From positions 1,922,001 through 1,986,000 of the forward strand of contig NZ_CP009928.1 of the NCBI RefSeq assembly GCF_001021975.1: a stretch of DNA of 64,000 nt, read 5' to 3'. Below, piece after piece: positions 53,623-61,782 of the stretch. Position 1 is the first letter of the stretch; each line of letters begins with the position of its first letter. The position numbers and the translations under genes were made by a program. The stretch is from Chryseobacterium gallinarum (GTDB lineage Bacteria; Bacteroidota; Bacteroidia; Flavobacteriales; Weeksellaceae). Below the pieces are notes generated by a model. The model was not told the DNA's origin, ran no database searches, and worked only from the letters and a program-made list of their open reading frames with translations.

Positions 53623-54123
53623 TTAAAAAATGACATAATTTTGTGAATCCCTGGGCATTTTCAAAAGTGTTCTCCAGTTGGTTTTTATAAGGCCTTTTTG
53701 CGATGGAATCATCCTTTTTTCAAAATGGGGAAGATCTTTAAAAGTCTTCCAGTTTCCTCCCCAGTCCCATCCATGTTTAGCGAAAATTTTTACGCATTCA
53801 TACCAATCGGCTACTTTATCATTATCCCAATCTTTTACAGTGTCCCAGCTTGCTGCTTTTCCATCAATAATCAGGCAGATATCCACGGCAAGCCCATAAT
53901 TGTGGATACTCTGTCCGGCTTTTGCATTGGTTACCTTTCTTCCCGAGGTAATTCTTCCGATTGCATAAAGTTTTTCCTGCTCCTCAAAAGATCTTAATCC
54001 CTGGGTAATTCTTACCTTGGCTTTTCCGGTAAGAGCTTCATCGCATTCTTTAATGATCTGCTTAACTTCCTCCCGGACTACCGGATGAAGCTTCCGGATT
54101 CTGTCTAATGTTATTTTGTCCAT
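53623..54123 (-). CDS. M15 family peptidoglycan peptidase (endolysin-like)
   Basis: 166 residues with the VanY/L-Ala-D-Glu peptidase signature: S72-I-H74-N-Y-G-L-A-V-D81 and the distal H133 in DLPHFE. No signal peptide, so like phage endolysins it needs a separate route to the wall. Phage enzymes of this size cut the L-Ala-D-Glu stem. With the patatin it could lyse the producing cell, or be a delivered effector. Driven by its own copy of the WYL-locus promoter. Confidence 0.9.
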   Translation of the reverse strand: MDKITLDRIRKLHPVVREEVKQIIKECDEALTGKAKVRITQGLRSFEEQEKLYAIGRITSGRKVTNAKAGQSIHNYGLAVDICLIIDGKAASWDTVKDWDNDKVADWYECVKIFAKHGWDWGGNWKTFKDLPHFEKRMIPSQKGLIKTNWRTLLKMPRDSQNYVIF

Positions 54124-54142
54124 AATTTTTATTGCTATAAAA

Positions 54143-54183
54143 CAAAAGTACAGGGTCTTTGCGACGAAACTTGACGTGTTTGA
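54143..54183 (-). promoter_or_regulatory. WYL-locus promoter, site 4 (M15 peptidase)
   Basis: Minus-strand TACTTTTG (54143-54150), 10 bases, motif GCGACGAAAC-TTGACGTGTTTGA at 54161-54183, 20 bases before the ATG. Confidence 0.7.
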
Positions 54184-54246
54184 TGAAATTTTCTAACAAT
54201 TTCAATCTTTTTGTTGAAAGTTATACTTTCGTAATGATGATGAGCT

Positions 54247-54321
54247 TTATAAGTTCTTATTGAAGCTCTGATAAGATTGAGCTATTCTTGCATTGATGCA
54301 AGACAGCTGAAGAGGATTCAT
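54247..54321 (-). CDS. Possible 24-aa leader peptide
   Basis: ATG at 54319-54321 followed by 23 codons (MNPLQLSCINARIAQSYQSF...). It is the only short frame I noted after promoter site 5, before the M15 gene. No homology can be judged at this length; it may not be translated. Confidence 0.25.
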   Translation of the reverse strand: MNPLQLSCINARIAQSYQSFNKNL

Positions 54322-54344
54322 TGTCAAAAAAATGTTTTTGAACA

Positions 54345-54386
54345 CAAAACTAGCAGGTTAATGCGACAAAACATGTCGTATTTTAA
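54345..54386 (-). promoter_or_regulatory. WYL-locus promoter, site 5 (outermost)
   Basis: Minus-strand TAGTTTTG (54345-54352), 10 bases, motif GCGACAAAAC-ATGTCGTATTTTAA at 54363-54386 with the perfect repeat CGACA-AAACA-TGTCG. It points to the M15 gene 220 bases away and lies 114 bases from the divergent umuC gene. Confidence 0.7.
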
Positions 54387-54466
54387 AAGATCATTCATTT
54401 GTTTTTCAATATGTTAAATGTGATGTTAATTCTGGTCTAAAAGATTTTTTTATTCTTTAAAAACAA

Positions 54467-54474
54467 TAATTTTG
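54467..54474 (+). promoter_or_regulatory. -7 box (TAATTTTG) of umuC
   Basis: Fits TAnnTTTG, 25 bases before the umuC ATG. The WYL motif is 80 bases upstream, not at the fixed position seen for the minus-strand promoters. Confidence 0.45.
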
Positions 54475-54499
54475 TATAGACATTTACAACACAATTGCT

Positions 54500-55771
54500 A
54501 TGTATGCCCTGGTAGATTGCAATAATTTTTTTGTTTCCTGTGAAAGGACCCTGGATCCTGAACTTGAAGGCAAGCCCGTTGTGGTTCTTTCCAACAACGA
54601 CGGATGCGTTGTGTCCAGAAGTAAAGAGGCAAAAGACCTGGGCATTCCCATGGCTGCCCCGGCTTTCAAATACAAGGAGCTCTTTCAGAAGCATGATGTG
54701 AAAAGTTTTTCTGCCAAATTTGAGCTGTACAATTATAAAAGCCAAATGGTTATTAATATTGCCAAATCCTATGTATTGGAACATGAGGTTTACAGTATTG
54801 ATGAGCTCTTCCTTGATCTTACGGGCTATAAGTATATTGACATCCACGAATATTGTCTTAAAATTAAAACTGAGATCTATGAGAAGGAGAGCATCCCTGT
54901 AAGCATAGGTATTGCTCCTACAAAAACCTTATGTAAAGTGGCTAATAGAATTGTAAAAGATTTCCCGGAAAATTTTAATGGAGTTTATCTCCTGGATACT
55001 CCTGAAAAAATTGAAAAAGCACTAAAATGGCTGCCAATAGAAGCTGTATGGGGAATAGGAAGAAGATTGGCAGCTAAGATGCACGATAATGGGGTGTACA
55101 AGGCATGGGACCTCCTTCAGAAGCCGGAAATGTGGGTACGGAAGATTATGGGGATCCATGGGGTAAGGATGATTAATGAGCTGAAAGGGATCCGGCAATT
55201 GGAGCTGGATACTCCTGCTCCCAAAAAATCCATAGCAGTAACCAGAAGTTTTATGGAGATGCTGACCAGAAAGGAGGAGGTGAGAGAACGGGTGGAAACT
55301 TTCGGAATGTACTGCTCTGAAAGGCTCAGAAAACAAAATACGTGCTGTAAAATGATCACCGTTTTTGTGCAGACCAACCGCTTCAGAAAGGATCTCCCTG
55401 AATACAGGAATGCCATGACCCGTATCCTTTCCAATCCTACCAATTCCTCTATTCTGATAGGAAGGGTAGTGAATGAACTTTTTGAAGCAATCTATAAAGA
55501 CGGCTTTCATTATAAAAGAGCAGGTGTTATCGTCAATGATTTTGTGCCAGAGGATCAAAGACAAATCAGCCTGTTTGAAGAAGATATACAAAACCAGCAT
55601 CTTCCCGTTATGAGAGCTATGGATGCTATGAACCGGAAATACGGTAAAGATAAGGTCCGCCTGGGAAGCATGAGTGGTGAAAATACTTTTGGCCGTGCAA
55701 AACTTTCCCCGGAATATGAGGCCTTCTTAAAAAATAATATTTTGCCTGAAGCCAATTTCAGGTTTCATTAA
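54500..55771 (+). CDS. umuC: Y-family DNA polymerase, UmuC type
   Basis: 423 residues. Translesion synthesis catalytic subunit: D6 in MYALVDCNNFFVSCERTLDP and D101-E102 in YSIDELFLDLTGY are the metal ligands, and the C-terminal little-finger and DUF4113-like part (VIVNDFVPEDQRQISLF) is complete. No umuD lies beside it. Such genes are damage-induced in most bacteria, which fits the DNA-damage reading of the adjacent WYL-type promoter. Confidence 0.93.
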   Translation: MYALVDCNNFFVSCERTLDPELEGKPVVVLSNNDGCVVSRSKEAKDLGIPMAAPAFKYKELFQKHDVKSFSAKFELYNYKSQMVINIAKSYVLEHEVYSIDELFLDLTGYKYIDIHEYCLKIKTEIYEKESIPVSIGIAPTKTLCKVANRIVKDFPENFNGVYLLDTPEKIEKALKWLPIEAVWGIGRRLAAKMHDNGVYKAWDLLQKPEMWVRKIMGIHGVRMINELKGIRQLELDTPAPKKSIAVTRSFMEMLTRKEEVRERVETFGMYCSERLRKQNTCCKMITVFVQTNRFRKDLPEYRNAMTRILSNPTNSSILIGRVVNELFEAIYKDGFHYKRAGVIVNDFVPEDQRQISLFEEDIQNQHLPVMRAMDAMNRKYGKDKVRLGSMSGENTFGRAKLSPEYEAFLKNNILPEANFRFH

Positions 55772-55817
55772 TCTTTAAAAGGTCGATAGTCTTAGGAAAA
55801 GGAATAATTTCTTTTCC

Positions 55818-56447
55818 TCATGAGTTTTTGTGTGATTTTTTTTCGTACTTCCAATTACGGCCTTTACCTTCAGCCATCCATTCCAAAGACTGTTCTATTC
55901 TTTTATTACGTGTAGCTTCTGTTTTCGCTTCAGTAATCCAGGAGATATATTCCTTTCTGAATGATGGGGATGCTTTCTGAAAAACTTCCAACGCTTTTTT
56001 ATTAGTATCTAAGGCAGACTGAAAATAATCAGGAACTTCCATTTCCATTTTGGAAGGAGCTGCCTTTTTCATGGTAACCCCCATATCTGTAAGTTCCATG
56101 GCTTCTTTGATAGCCTTTTTGAGCTGATGTCTGGAAGGGAGATCTTCCATTTTGGTGATTTTTCCCAGACTGAACATCGAGCTTTTTTCAGCAGAAGTTT
56201 CCAGTTCTTTCAGCGTTTTCATTTCCTGATGAAGCCAGAATCCAAGGCTGCAATACTGCTTGAAAGAAGTAATAGAGCAGAGTATTTTTCCTTTATACAT
56301 GAAAGTGGGAAACTTCCATTTGATAGTTTCTTCCGCATCCGGACATACTTCATGAATCATTTCACGGAGGTAGGTTAAGATGGGTTTAGCAAAATCCGGA
56401 GATTTTTCGATGTATTCATCAACTTTTATGCTGTATTGCTCTGTCAT
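55818..56447 (-). CDS. DUF1801/YdeI (OmdA) family protein
   Basis: About 209 residues. The N-terminal half (ADFAKPILTYLREMIHEVCPDAEETIKWKFPTFMYKG-like) is a DUF1801 fold and the C-terminal part (ALDTNKKALEVFQKASPSFRKEYISWITEAKTEATRNKRIEQSLEWMAEG) the bacteriocin-protection YdeI/OmdA domain. Start MTEQYSIKV at 56447 is chosen because it follows the serine hydrolase stop by four bases. Confidence 0.82.
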   Translation of the reverse strand: MTEQYSIKVDEYIEKSPDFAKPILTYLREMIHEVCPDAEETIKWKFPTFMYKGKILCSITSFKQYCSLGFWLHQEMKTLKELETSAEKSSMFSLGKITKMEDLPSRHQLKKAIKEAMELTDMGVTMKKAAPSKMEMEVPDYFQSALDTNKKALEVFQKASPSFRKEYISWITEAKTEATRNKRIEQSLEWMAEGKGRNWKYEKKSHKNS

Positions 56448-56451
56448 ATAT

Positions 56452-57585
56452 TTATTGGAATAATTGTACGGTTTCATTAACGAGGAATCTTACCTGGTCA
56501 GGTCTTCCTCTGTCGTTTTTAGGACTATTGAGATAGCTTCCCGTTCTCACAATAACCATATCATGGTCAGGAACTACAATAATGTATTGTCCTTGTAATC
56601 CCTGGAAATAATAATGCCTGACCGGATTATCATTATTGATCCAGAGCCCCATTCCATATATCCCTTCCGATTTTTCTGTAGGAGTCCTCATCTGCTCAAT
56701 AAAGTCTGTATTGAGAACCTGTTGATTTTCTGATTTGCCGTCATCTAAAAAGAGTTGTCCCAGTTTGGCAAAATCCCGTGCATTGGAGTGGATACAGCAA
56801 TAGGTTTTTTCCATGCCATACCCGTCTGTACTCCATTTGGCATTTTGTTCCATTCCCAAAGGGATCCAGAATTTTTCGGAAAGATAAGTTGCCAATGGTT
56901 TTCCTAAGGCTTTTTTCAGAGCGAATCCGAGAAGCTGGGTAGAGCCGCTTTGATATTCAAACTGTGTTCCGGGTTCTTGTTTAAACTTTCTTGAAAATAC
57001 TGCCTTCATCAGGCTTCTTCCATAATAGGCTTTTGCATTAGGCAGAAATGGGTTGTTGTAATTTTCATCCCAATCAAGCCCTGCTTCCATTTGGGCCAGG
57101 TTCTTAAGAGTGACCAGGTCTCCAAATGTTTTCTCTTTAAACTCAGGATACAGATTGGCCAGCCTTTCATCAATGGTTTGAATGATGCCTTCTTCCAGAG
57201 CCTTTCCCAAAAGCATGACGGTAACGGCTTTTGCCATAGAAAAAGAATTGGTTTGTGACAGCTGATTATATCCTTCCCAATATTGCTCATGGAGAATCCT
57301 TCCTTTTCGGATCACTACAAAAGCTGCTGTTCTGGAATGTTTTAAGTTTTCAACTAAATGTTTAGGTAATTCTTTTTTGTTATATTCAGGATCCTCTTCC
57401 CATAGCTTAGGAGATTCCGTTACAATAGGATTGCCGGGAAAAAGATTCCCGTCATCAATATAGGCGCTTGATTTTCCTTTAAGATACGTTTTGGAAATTC
57501 CGCTGAATAAATAATCGTATCCCATAAGATAAGCAGCGGCAGCACCGGCTATGGCACCTCCTATCATGTACTTCAGTATTCTCAT
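56452..57585 (-). CDS. Serine hydrolase, beta-lactamase-related (class C fold)
   Basis: 377 residues with an N-terminal membrane segment (MIGGAIAGAAAAYLMGYDYLF). S116-M-A-K119 is the SxxK nucleophile motif, FEYQSGSTQ the Tyr motif. Members are esterases, peptidases or amide hydrolases; beta-lactam hydrolysis is not implied. Anchored outside the inner membrane. Confidence 0.85.
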   Translation of the reverse strand: MRILKYMIGGAIAGAAAAYLMGYDYLFSGISKTYLKGKSSAYIDDGNLFPGNPIVTESPKLWEEDPEYNKKELPKHLVENLKHSRTAAFVVIRKGRILHEQYWEGYNQLSQTNSFSMAKAVTVMLLGKALEEGIIQTIDERLANLYPEFKEKTFGDLVTLKNLAQMEAGLDWDENYNNPFLPNAKAYYGRSLMKAVFSRKFKQEPGTQFEYQSGSTQLLGFALKKALGKPLATYLSEKFWIPLGMEQNAKWSTDGYGMEKTYCCIHSNARDFAKLGQLFLDDGKSENQQVLNTDFIEQMRTPTEKSEGIYGMGLWINNDNPVRHYYFQGLQGQYIIVVPDHDMVIVRTGSYLNSPKNDRGRPDQVRFLVNETVQLFQ

Positions 57586-57662
57586 ATTATTTGTGAATCG
57601 TCTTTAACAAATGTAAAATAATTTGGTTAGAAAAATGAAAATGAATGGATAAATGATTAAAT

Positions 57663-57690
57663 AAAAAAAGCCCTGAAAGAATTCCAGGGC
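57663..57690 (-). terminator. Terminator of the lipoprotein gene
   Basis: Minus strand GCCCTG/CAGGGC stem with a T7 tail, 25 bases past the stop codon. Confidence 0.85.
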
Positions 57691-57714
57691 TATATATTGT
57701 GATACAATAAAGAA

Positions 57715-58536
57715 TTACTTATTATATTCGTAAAGATAAGTATGCTCATTGGTTCCGAAAGAAGAGCTTGTATACTTCATTACCGATTTGGTAGGATAAT
57801 TGGCGGCATTAAGAGTATGAGTTCCTTTGGTTTGAGTTGTTCCGCTCACGGCTCCTGTATACTTCCCGTTTGCTGTAGCCAGATTGCTGTAAGCCACTTC
57901 GCCGTCTCCAAGAGAGAACATATCCATTTTCACAAAGCCTTTTACATTTTTCATAGGGTGGTTATTTCCGTCATAGGTAAACGTAGTACTGTATGTCGTT
58001 CCATTATGTGTATAAGTGCTGGAAAGCAGGTTCCCGTTAGCATCAAGATAAATATCTTTCTCTACGTATTGAATGTTTGAATACGTCCCTGTAGCCGGGT
58101 CATAGGTAACGGAGTGGAAATCATTGAGCTTTATATGGTTGTCACTCAGATATTGATAATTTTCTGTGTAAACCAATGTCCCTAGCTGGTGTTTATCGGT
58201 TACTTTTTCAGAAACCAGTTTTCCGTTGGAATAAGTAAACTCTCTCATAACCTGCAGTACGCCATTCTTATTATACACTTCCGTTTTTACAATATTATCA
58301 CCGTCATAAGTATATACTGTCTTTTTATTGTCTGTAACATCAAGGGATTCGGTTATTTTAGTTCCGTTGTACTTATATTCTATAACATAAGATTGGCCAT
58401 CCTGAGTAAGCTCAGTCGATTTTTTTAAGAGGTAAGGAGTAGTATCATTGTTATTGTTGTTTGAGATATCATCATTTGATGAGCTACAACTTGAGATCAC
58501 TGCTATCGCTAGTGATGAGATAATTAATTTCTTCAT
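57715..58536 (-). CDS. Lipoprotein with YD-like beta repeats, unknown function
   Basis: 273 residues. Signal peptide MKKLIISSLAIAVISSC with lipidated Cys, an Asn/Asp-rich linker (NNNNNDTT), then repeated short beta units such as VYTYDGDNIVKTEVYNKNGVLQVMREFTYSNGKLVSE, the kind found in surface lipoproteins of Chryseobacterium. No catalytic residues visible. Confidence 0.75.
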   Translation of the reverse strand: MKKLIISSLAIAVISSCSSSNDDISNNNNNDTTPYLLKKSTELTQDGQSYVIEYKYNGTKITESLDVTDNKKTVYTYDGDNIVKTEVYNKNGVLQVMREFTYSNGKLVSEKVTDKHQLGTLVYTENYQYLSDNHIKLNDFHSVTYDPATGTYSNIQYVEKDIYLDANGNLLSSTYTHNGTTYSTTFTYDGNNHPMKNVKGFVKMDMFSLGDGEVAYSNLATANGKYTGAVSGTTQTKGTHTLNAANYPTKSVMKYTSSSFGTNEHTYLYEYNK

Positions 58537-58611
58537 GGTTATAATTAGTTTTTTTTAAGCTGCGTCAAAAATAATCATTTTCACAATATGAATATACTTT
58601 TTTTTGAAAAT

Positions 58612-58635
58612 GAAAAAGCCCTGAAAAATCAGGGC
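58612..58635 (-). terminator. Terminator of glyS
   Basis: Minus strand GCCCTGA/TCAGGGC stem, T5 tail, 8 bases past the glyS stop. Confidence 0.85.
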
Positions 58636-58642
58636 CTTTATA

Positions 58643-60184
58643 CTATATTTTTGAAAGTAAATTTCTGAAGTTGGTTTTTTCATCAATAATCCTTCTCAAT
58701 TCTGACACCGGAACTCTTTCCTGTTGCATCGTATCCCTGTCTCTGATGGTAACTGTATGATCTGTTAAAGAATCATGATCTACTGTGATACAATATGGAG
58801 TACCGATGGCATCCTGTCTTCTGTAACGTTTTCCGATAGCATCTTTTTCTTCGTAGAATAAGTTGAAATCGTATTTCAGGTCATTGAAGATTTTTTCTGC
58901 ATATTCCGCCAGTCCGTCCTTCTTCATTAATGGAAGAATAGCAGCTTTGATGGGTGCCAGAGCCGGAGGTAAAGATAAAACCGTTCTTTCCGAACCGTCT
59001 TCCAACACTTCGTCTTTTAAGCAGTGCGAAAAGATAGAAAGGAATAATCTGTCTAATCCTACAGAGGTTTCCACTACATAAGGAACATAGTTTTCATTTC
59101 TTTCAGGATCGAAGAATTGTAATTTTCTTCCTGAGAATTTCTCATGAGCCTTCAGGTCAAAATCCGTTCTGGAATGGATACCTTCCAGTTCTTTAAAACC
59201 AAATGGGAAATTAAACTCAATATCTGCCGCAGCATTGGCGTAGTGAGCCAGCTTCTCATGGTCATGGAATCTGTAGTTTTCATTCCCTAATCCTAAAGCC
59301 AGGTGCCAGTTCAGACGTTTCTGCTTCCACTGCTCGTAGAATTCAAGTTCCGTACCTGGAGCTACGAAAAACTGCATTTCCATTTGCTCAAATTCACGCA
59401 TCCTGAAAATAAACTGTCTTGCCACGATTTCATTCCTGAAGGCTTTACCAATTTGTGCAATACCAAAAGGAAGCTTGTGACGTGAGGTCTTCTGTACATT
59501 CAGATAATTCACAAAAATACCCTGTGCAGTTTCCGGTCTTAAGTAAAGGTCCATAGCATTTTCAGCAGAAGCTCCAAGCTTAGTTCCGAACATTAAGTTG
59601 AACTGTCTTACCTCGGTCCAGTTTTTAGAACCCGTATCAGGATCAGCAATTTCAAGCTCCTCAATCAAAGCCTTTACATCAGCAAGGTCTTCATTTTCCA
59701 ATGACTTTGCCAATCTTGAAAGGATAGCTTCTCTTTTCGCCCTGTACTCCAGAATTTTGGGATTCGTAGCCTCAAATTGAGCCTTATCGAAAGCGTCCCC
59801 GAATCTCTTCGCTGCTTTTTCGATTTCTTTATTCTCCTTATCTTCTATTTTCGCACAGTAATCTTCCACCAAAACGTCTGCTCTGAAACGTTTCTTAGAA
59901 TCTTTATTATCAATCAGTGGATCGTTAAAAGCGTCTACGTGGCCGGATGCTTTCCAAGTGGTCGGGTGCATTAGGATGGCCGAATCAATACCCACAATAT
60001 TCTCGTTAAGCTGTACCATAGCTTTCCACCAGTATTGCTTGATATTATTTTTGAGTTCGGCCCCGTTTTGTCCATAATCATAAACAGCGGATAACCCATC
60101 ATAGATCTCACTCGAAGGGAAAATAAAACCATATTCTTTAGCGTGAGAAATCACTTTCTTGAAAACATCTTCTTGCTTTGCCAT
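58643..60184 (-). CDS. glyS: Glycyl-tRNA synthetase, alpha2 (class II) type
   Basis: 513 residues. Charges tRNA-Gly. The dimeric eukaryote-like type is seen, not the bacterial alpha2beta2 form: FIFPSSEIYDGLSAVYDYGQNG at the N-terminus, motif 2 FRNEIVARQFIFRMREFEQMEMQFF, and the C-terminal anticodon-binding domain. Start MAKQEDVF at 60184 is preferred to an ATG 11 codons upstream, which overlaps a TATTTTTG box at 60206-60213. Confidence 0.96.
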   Translation of the reverse strand: MAKQEDVFKKVISHAKEYGFIFPSSEIYDGLSAVYDYGQNGAELKNNIKQYWWKAMVQLNENIVGIDSAILMHPTTWKASGHVDAFNDPLIDNKDSKKRFRADVLVEDYCAKIEDKENKEIEKAAKRFGDAFDKAQFEATNPKILEYRAKREAILSRLAKSLENEDLADVKALIEELEIADPDTGSKNWTEVRQFNLMFGTKLGASAENAMDLYLRPETAQGIFVNYLNVQKTSRHKLPFGIAQIGKAFRNEIVARQFIFRMREFEQMEMQFFVAPGTELEFYEQWKQKRLNWHLALGLGNENYRFHDHEKLAHYANAAADIEFNFPFGFKELEGIHSRTDFDLKAHEKFSGRKLQFFDPERNENYVPYVVETSVGLDRLFLSIFSHCLKDEVLEDGSERTVLSLPPALAPIKAAILPLMKKDGLAEYAEKIFNDLKYDFNLFYEEKDAIGKRYRRQDAIGTPYCITVDHDSLTDHTVTIRDRDTMQQERVPVSELRRIIDEKTNFRNLLSKI

Positions 60185-60205
60185 AATTTTTTTACGTCTG
60201 ATGTG

Positions 60206-60213
60206 CAAAAATA
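60206..60213 (-). promoter_or_regulatory. -7 box (TATTTTTG) of glyS
   Basis: Minus strand, 21 bases before the ATG at 60184. Confidence 0.45.
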
Positions 60214-60243
60214 GCAAATTGGATCCAAAATCATGAGATTCAA

Positions 60244-60270
60244 CAAAAAAAGCAGTTAAAAAACTGCTTT
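60244..60270 (-). terminator. Terminator of the exported protein gene
   Basis: AGCAGTT/AACTGCT stem with T7 on the minus strand. Confidence 0.8.
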
Positions 60271-60281
60271 TTAAATATTTT

Positions 60282-60794
60282 TTAGAAATTATAGCTTAAC
60301 GCAATACCGTTTCCCCGGATATCAAGCCTGTAGGACGTGACCTTTGACTCATCAGATCCTGCCCCCTGATTTTGGGTATCGACTGCTTTTTTTAAATTCT
60401 TCCCTGCACTAATGGCAAAAGGAATTCCTACTCCTACACAGCCAAGGCCTATACCAATAAGCCCCCAGCCGCCAGCTTGCTTTTCTTTATAGGCAATACC
60501 ATTACGGTATACTGTTTTATTCCTCAGTAGCTCCTTTGCAAGCCCGAAACCTATAAAACCGCCACCTACAGCTGCAAAAACCTGTGAAACAGTACTGTTG
60601 GTATTGGCTTTTTTCATATATGCCAGTGCTTCGGGATTGGTAAATACTTTTTTGTATTCGGAAAATTTATATTTCTGATCACCTTTAATAAAAAATTCCC
60701 GGTTGGTCTTACCTAATTTGAGAGAGTCGGAAACCTGGGCTGATGTTGACATAAAGAATAAGCTTACCAATAAAGCGCTTAAAAAGTTTTTCAT
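60282..60794 (-). CDS. Exported protein with Gly-rich membrane helices, unknown
   Basis: 170 residues. Signal peptide MKNFLSALLVSLFFMSTSAQ, then two Gly-rich hydrophobic stretches (SQVFAAVGGGFIGFGLAKELL and GGWGLIGIGLGCVGVGIPFAISAGKNLKKAV) around a short loop, ending in a short beta tail. A conserved Bacteroidota layout I have seen without a function. Confidence 0.7.
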   Translation of the reverse strand: MKNFLSALLVSLFFMSTSAQVSDSLKLGKTNREFFIKGDQKYKFSEYKKVFTNPEALAYMKKANTNSTVSQVFAAVGGGFIGFGLAKELLRNKTVYRNGIAYKEKQAGGWGLIGIGLGCVGVGIPFAISAGKNLKKAVDTQNQGAGSDESKVTSYRLDIRGNGIALSYNF

Positions 60795-60880
60795 GATTAA
60801 TTTTTTTGCGAAAATATTAAAACTAATAAAGATGTTAGCTGAGATTTATCAGGAACCGGGACCTGTTTTCGTTACTCGCT

Positions 60881-60931
60881 TTTTCCGGGATTAGGCGCGG
60901 CGGCGGAGCCGCCGCGCCTAATCCCGGAAAA
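60881..60931. repeat. Perfect 24-bp GC-rich palindrome
   Basis: Two 24-base arms around the loop GGA, wholly self-complementary, with a GC-rich inner part (GGCGCGGCGGC) that stands out in this AT-rich DNA. The A/T ends could act as terminator in both directions, but no gene transcription clearly ends here. Confidence 0.85.
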
Positions 60932-60978
60932 GAAGAAAGGCCGCTCAATCAGAGCTATTGATTTTAGTTTGCTTATAA

Positions 60979-61009
60979 AACCTAACGGGTTTTTAAAACC
61001 CGTTAGGTT
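60979..61009. terminator. Second palindrome, 14-bp arms
   Basis: AACCTAACGGGTTT and its exact inverse with a TTA loop. A typical intergenic Flavobacteria hairpin; probably a bidirectional terminator or dispersed repeat. Confidence 0.7.
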
Positions 61010-61086
61010 TAGAATAACAATGATCTCTTACATTTTTAAAGTTTCCAATGAAACAAGAATCAATCGAAAATCTCTACTTTTGCTCC

Positions 61087-61782
61087 ATGTTAGAAATCCT
61101 TTATCGTGACGAGCATATTATCGCCATCAACAAACCCAGCGGATTATTGGTTCACAAATCTTTTTATACAGGAGAGGCAGATACTTATGCTATTCAGGAA
61201 TTGAGAAGACAAATCGGGCAAAAAGTTTATCCTGTGCATCGGTTAGACCGCAAAACTTCGGGTGTTTTGTTGTTTACCTTAGATAAAGAGATGTTGAGAA
61301 TTATGAGCGAACGTTTTGCAACCCGGGAAGTGGAAAAAAAGTATATTGCTATTCTGCGAGGCTGGGCGAAAGAAGAAGAGACCATCGATTATGATCTGAT
61401 CAATGAAAATGAAGTCAAGCAAAATGCCATTACGTATTATCATCTTTTGCAAAAATCAGAAATTGATTTACCTTTTTTAAAACATCAGACTTCAAGATAT
61501 TGTTTAGTGGAAGCTATTCCTGAAACAGGGCGATTTCATCAGTTGAGAAAACATTTTAAACATATTTTGCATCCCATTTTAGGCTGTCGCAAACACGGCT
61601 GCAATAAACAGAACAAATTGTGGCTCCAAACATTCGGTATTAACAAAATGACACTGCATGCTCACCAATTAATTTTCAATCATCCTGTTACCAATGAAAA
61701 AATGATCCTGAACGCTACTGTAGATGAAGAGTTCAAAAGAGTAGGAGAGATTTTGAATTTTGATTTGGGCCAGTATTCTTAA
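61087..61782 (+). CDS. truC: tRNA pseudouridine(65) synthase
   Basis: 231 residues. RluA-family enzyme with catalytic D54 in VHRLDRKTSGVLLF. The N-terminus MLEILYRDEHIIAINKPSGLLVH and the motif SRYCLVEAIPETGRFHQLRKHFKHILHPILGCRKHG match TruC closely. The frame is open 13 codons upstream, but family alignment favours 61087. A general RluA-type enzyme is the alternative. Confidence 0.88.
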   Translation: MLEILYRDEHIIAINKPSGLLVHKSFYTGEADTYAIQELRRQIGQKVYPVHRLDRKTSGVLLFTLDKEMLRIMSERFATREVEKKYIAILRGWAKEEETIDYDLINENEVKQNAITYYHLLQKSEIDLPFLKHQTSRYCLVEAIPETGRFHQLRKHFKHILHPILGCRKHGCNKQNKLWLQTFGINKMTLHAHQLIFNHPVTNEKMILNATVDEEFKRVGEILNFDLGQYS

